Assembly: GCA_040403095.1 (NCBI GenBank)
Contig: JBBALI010000021.1
Span: 1 to 64,000 of the forward strand
Length of the DNA stretch: 64,000 nt
Origin: JAQVCM01 sp040403095
GTDB lineage: Bacteria > Bacteroidota > Bacteroidia > Flavobacteriales_D > Crocinitomicaceae
Direction of reading: 5' to 3'
Within the stretch, counting starts at the first letter, position 1; each line of letters starts with the position of its first letter. Both the position numbers and the translations under genes were made by a program. Below are positions 61,040 to 64,000 of this stretch, one piece after another. The notes under the pieces are model-generated. The model was not told the DNA's origin. It worked only from the letters and a program-made list of their open reading frames with translations, and did not search any database.

Positions 61040-62482
61040 ATGCGAAAACTATTACTTTTTTTGAGCTTAGCTAGTGCTTTGTCTTTAAATTCTCAAACAA
61101 TATTATTTCAAGATAATTTTGAAAATACAACAAATACCAATTGGACGTTGAATAATGGCGTAGGTGACAACCAATGGGTTATTAATAATGTATTTGCTGG
61201 AGATGGCTTCGGGGGAATTATTATTGTTCCTACGCCAAACCAACCTTCTTCTTTTACAGGTGGTTCTAACAGTAAATATTTACATATTTATAATCAACCG
61301 ATTTGCGGAGTAATTGCTTGCAATGCAAATTTTGATACCGGTTCTTCATCTGATCAGTCAGCTACAATGGCAAACTCAATAAGTACTGTCGGTATGAGTA
61401 ATATCAATCTAAATTTTTGGTATCTATGTGCTGGTGACCCATTAATTTCTTACGGATTTGTAGAATATTCAACAAACGGAAGCACTTGGACTCAAATTGG
61501 CGCGCAGTTAAGTGGCGTTTCAACTTGGACACAGCTTAATTTAACAGACATTGCTTTAGAAAATCAACCAACTTTAAAATTTAGATTGCATTGGGTTAAC
61601 GGTGCAACAGGCGTAGACCCTGCTTTTTCAGTTGATGAATTAAAAATCACTGGAGTTGATAATAATCAAGCAGTTATTTCAACCAATACTCCAAGTCTTT
61701 TAAGTGCTTGTTTTGGTACAGATATTAATCTGACAATTCCTTATTCTGCAATGGGAAGTTATGGAGTTGGAAATCTTTTTACTGCTCAGCTTTCCAATGC
61801 AAATGGTTCTTTTGCATCGCCATTAACTATTGGAACTTTGAATTCAGCTTCCAATGGAAATCAAACAATTAATGCGACAATTCCTTCGGGTACAGCTGCG
61901 GGAAATGGATATAGAATTAGAGTTACATCCTCTTCTCCTGTTGCAGTTGGAACAGACAATGGTCTAGATTTTATAATTCATTCTCTTCCTTTTATTGTTG
62001 TCACTGCTGATCCGGTCAATGGCGTAATAAACCAAGGTCAAACAATCAATTTATCAGCAAGCGGAGCGAGTGAATATCTTTGGAGTCCGTCTTCTATTTT
62101 AAGCAGCACAGTTGGCGCTTCTGTCGTCTCATCTCCAACCGTTTCCAGTATAGTTTCAGTTATAGGGACTGATCAATATGGGTGTTCGAGTTCTTCAGTT
62201 TTCAATATAACTGTTAATTCAGTTTCAGGAATTATCGAGGAGAAAAACACTTTGAATTTGCTGATTTATCCCAATCCAGCAACTGAATATTTTGAAGTTC
62301 TTAGAAGTTCAACCGATCCGATTGAAAGATTAGTCATTAAAGACAATAAAGGGAAAAAAGTGAAATCTTATGACAAACCTAAACCTGAAATGTTTTTTGT
62401 CGATGATTTATCATCAGGTGAATATTTTGTTTTTGTGAAAATTGGAGTAACTACTAATGTTTTGAAACTTATTATTCCATAA
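61040..62482 (+). CDS. T9SS-secreted protein with jelly-roll domain, type A sorting domain
   Basis: The 480-residue product has a signal peptide (about residues 1-19, RKLLLFLSLASALSLNSQ). A choice-of-anchor-J/MAM-like jelly-roll follows (about 20-210: ILFQDNFENTTNTNWTLNNG, INLNFWYLCAGDP, WTQLNLTDIALENQPTLKFRLHW). Then come Ig-like beta domains (about 215-400), and a type A sorting domain (about 405-480: LLIYPNPATEYFEVL, RLVIKDNKGKKVKSY, LSSGEYFVFVKI). It should be displayed on the cell surface. No catalytic motif is visible. A TATCTTTC segment at 61012-61019 is a near-consensus -7 box. Confidence 0.86.
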   Translation: MRKLLLFLSLASALSLNSQTILFQDNFENTTNTNWTLNNGVGDNQWVINNVFAGDGFGGIIIVPTPNQPSSFTGGSNSKYLHIYNQPICGVIACNANFDTGSSSDQSATMANSISTVGMSNINLNFWYLCAGDPLISYGFVEYSTNGSTWTQIGAQLSGVSTWTQLNLTDIALENQPTLKFRLHWVNGATGVDPAFSVDELKITGVDNNQAVISTNTPSLLSACFGTDINLTIPYSAMGSYGVGNLFTAQLSNANGSFASPLTIGTLNSASNGNQTINATIPSGTAAGNGYRIRVTSSSPVAVGTDNGLDFIIHSLPFIVVTADPVNGVINQGQTINLSASGASEYLWSPSSILSSTVGASVVSSPTVSSIVSVIGTDQYGCSSSSVFNITVNSVSGIIEEKNTLNLLIYPNPATEYFEVLRSSTDPIERLVIKDNKGKKVKSYDKPKPEMFFVDDLSSGEYFVFVKIGVTTNVLKLIIP

Positions 62483-62500
62483 ATAACTATCGGTTTCTTT

Positions 62501-63910
62501 TCATTTGTGAACGTATCCTCTTTCTCCTTTTTGGATATTGTCAAAAATCCACATGTAGTTGTAAAGCATATGTGAATCAATGAAATTTTTGATTGGCCAG
62601 TAGTCTGGAAAAAACACTCTTCCTCCTTTATCTGAGGAAACTTTTTCTAGTCCTAAAACTTGACTTTGCGGTGCAATTCCATCTTGCAGCCAAACTGCAT
62701 CTGCATTTGGTTGGTCTAGATTAGTTCCATATTGCCAAACCTCTTGAAACATTGACCAATCTACGCCACCAACAGAGGCGCTTTCAGGTGCAATGATGTA
62801 CATTTTACCAAATATCACTTTACCTTTGAGTTCATCGATTAAACCTAATGCATAGGAATACCCCATGCTGTGACAAACGATATCTATCGTGTCCCTTGTT
62901 TCAATGCAATTGAGGGCGTTGCAATTTGCAATTAAAAATGCTTTTGCAGCAATTCTCCCTTCTTCTCTTCTTTGATCGAAACCTTTGACATTGGGCTTGG
63001 AATTTAAGATTTTATAAAAATCTTTTTTTGAAAATGTTTTAACCGCTGCGATACTAATTCCAAAGTTAATCATCGATTTGTGACTGGAAGTGCGTATGCT
63101 CTGATGCCCATCAATGTAAAAACTCTCATCGGGCGCTAATCTTTTCTTAAATGCCTTGTCAAGTCCCAACCAATATCCAGAACGATCATTTGATGTAACA
63201 AGATTGTCACTATTTTCATTGTTTCTATTGGGTCCGCGATATCCATTTGAAAAAATCAAAAATCTTTGTGGTATGATACTTTCTTGCCCAAGCAATGAAT
63301 TGGTAACATCTTCTTTGTTATAGTTCAATATTTTTTGAAAGCTTATATTTGAATTTTGATCTAAATAGGAATGAATTGAAAAATGATTTTTTGCTAAAAT
63401 TTGAGCATCAAAATCATTTATTTTAAGAGAGTCACTAGATTTAATAAATTTTATTGTCGAATCTGCATAATGATTGAAATACATGACAGGCTTTTCAATA
63501 TTACTGTTCCAATTATTGTCAGATTTGAAAAAAATTACACTTGATAGTTCTGAGTACTTAGTTGTTTTTAGGGGAAATTTGTACTTTTTTACGTGATTAG
63601 AATCAATGTTGTACTCGAATTTAGTTTGGCAGTTCTTGTTGTTTGTGTTTTCAACAAGCTTTAATACGGCGTATTGTACATCAAATAAATACAAGGATTG
63701 GCTTTGTTTTTTTTCGCTTAAAGCAGCTTGATGATTTCTCCTAAAAGGTTGGTTTACTTTTTGATTGATGATAGTAGAATCAGTATTTAATTCCCAAAAA
63801 TAATAAGCAATCATTCCACCTACTTTTTTGTTTTTTGGATTTTGAATTTCTTGACAATTTGCCAAAAAATGACAACAAAGAAATAATATAACTACGAACC
63901 AATATTTCAT
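62501..63910 (-). CDS. secreted alpha/beta-hydrolase-like protein
   Basis: The 469-residue product has a signal peptide (about residues 1-19, KYWFVVILFLCCHFLANC). The N-terminal half (about 20-210) has no recognisable domain. The second half looks like an alpha/beta hydrolase: RFLIFSNGYRGPNRN near 216-230 resembles an oxyanion-hole loop (NGxRG), and IDIVCHSMGYSYALG holds the nucleophile elbow with Ser348 (Cys346-His-Ser-Met-Gly350, the first Gly of GxSxG being Cys). This is the PGAP1/lipase-type arrangement. The catalytic Asp and His cannot be fixed by eye. It is the last complete gene; 63911-64000 holds only its upstream region. Confidence 0.7.
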   Translation of the reverse strand: MKYWFVVILFLCCHFLANCQEIQNPKNKKVGGMIAYYFWELNTDSTIINQKVNQPFRRNHQAALSEKKQSQSLYLFDVQYAVLKLVENTNNKNCQTKFEYNIDSNHVKKYKFPLKTTKYSELSSVIFFKSDNNWNSNIEKPVMYFNHYADSTIKFIKSSDSLKINDFDAQILAKNHFSIHSYLDQNSNISFQKILNYNKEDVTNSLLGQESIIPQRFLIFSNGYRGPNRNNENSDNLVTSNDRSGYWLGLDKAFKKRLAPDESFYIDGHQSIRTSSHKSMINFGISIAAVKTFSKKDFYKILNSKPNVKGFDQRREEGRIAAKAFLIANCNALNCIETRDTIDIVCHSMGYSYALGLIDELKGKVIFGKMYIIAPESASVGGVDWSMFQEVWQYGTNLDQPNADAVWLQDGIAPQSQVLGLEKVSSDKGGRVFFPDYWPIKNFIDSHMLYNYMWIFDNIQKGERGYVHK

Positions 63911-64000
63911 ACCTAGTCATTCAACGAAAATAGTTGGAAATAATTATAACAACTTATTTTTCCGCTGTAAAAGTAAAAATTTAGCGCTTATATTCTTTAA

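Overview
The window is an AT-rich chromosomal segment from a member of the Bacteroidota, most likely a flavobacterium-like organism (order Flavobacteriales, possibly near Fluviicola/Crocinitomicaceae; the family is an inference). Support: several proteins carry C-terminal sorting domains of the type IX secretion system (T9SS), a PorZ homologue lies next to recO, promoter-like boxes fit the Bacteroidota consensus TAnnTTTG, Shine-Dalgarno sites are scarce, and there is a TonB/TonB-dependent receptor pair and an ftsX-DUF3098-uppP-truB block. There is no prophage, insertion sequence, CRISPR array or rRNA.

Layout. 1-2335: structured intergenic repeats, a RidA-family protein, a small membrane protein and a 23S rRNA-type methyltransferase. 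2899-7646: a fatty-acid initiation operon (yceD/DUF177, rpmF, plsX, fabH, accB, accC) closed by a terminator. 7749-16992: glycerophosphodiester phosphodiesterase, a tiny secreted protein, ArfB ribosome rescue factor, a KefB-like antiporter, a large T9SS adhesin-like protein, an M42 aminopeptidase and TadA. 17319-19625: four minus-strand orphan genes that resemble an immunity or small-lipoprotein island. 20151-27772: two tandem DUF4331 proteins (only one with a T9SS tail), a TPR lipoprotein and a histidine-rich TonB-dependent receptor. This is the best candidate for an undescribed system. 28035-32758: a repeat-rich T9SS protein, tRNA-Arg(TCG) with its own promoter and terminator, porZ and recO.

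32808-42401: orphan peptide-binding lipoprotein, trpS, plsC, gatC, a TonB-like protein, nhaA, prolyl oligopeptidase, an unknown protein and msrB. 42573-48259: a very repetitive type-B T9SS protein, mgtE and a D-2-hydroxyacid dehydrogenase. 48353-51790: ileS, whose reading frame contains a near-perfect 48-bp palindrome. 51934-58222: a FucP-type sugar transporter with an extra coiled-coil hairpin, xseA-xseB, ftsX, DUF3098, uppP and truB. 58234-63910: a free-standing NUMOD4/HNH endonuclease beside truB, an ECF sigma/anti-sigma pair, YraN, another T9SS protein and a secreted alpha/beta-hydrolase-like protein.

Much of the window is housekeeping (lipid synthesis, translation, DNA repair, cell envelope). 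The accessory material is mostly cell-surface: T9SS cargo, outer-membrane uptake and lipoproteins. All family assignments come from reading motifs by eye; no database search was run.
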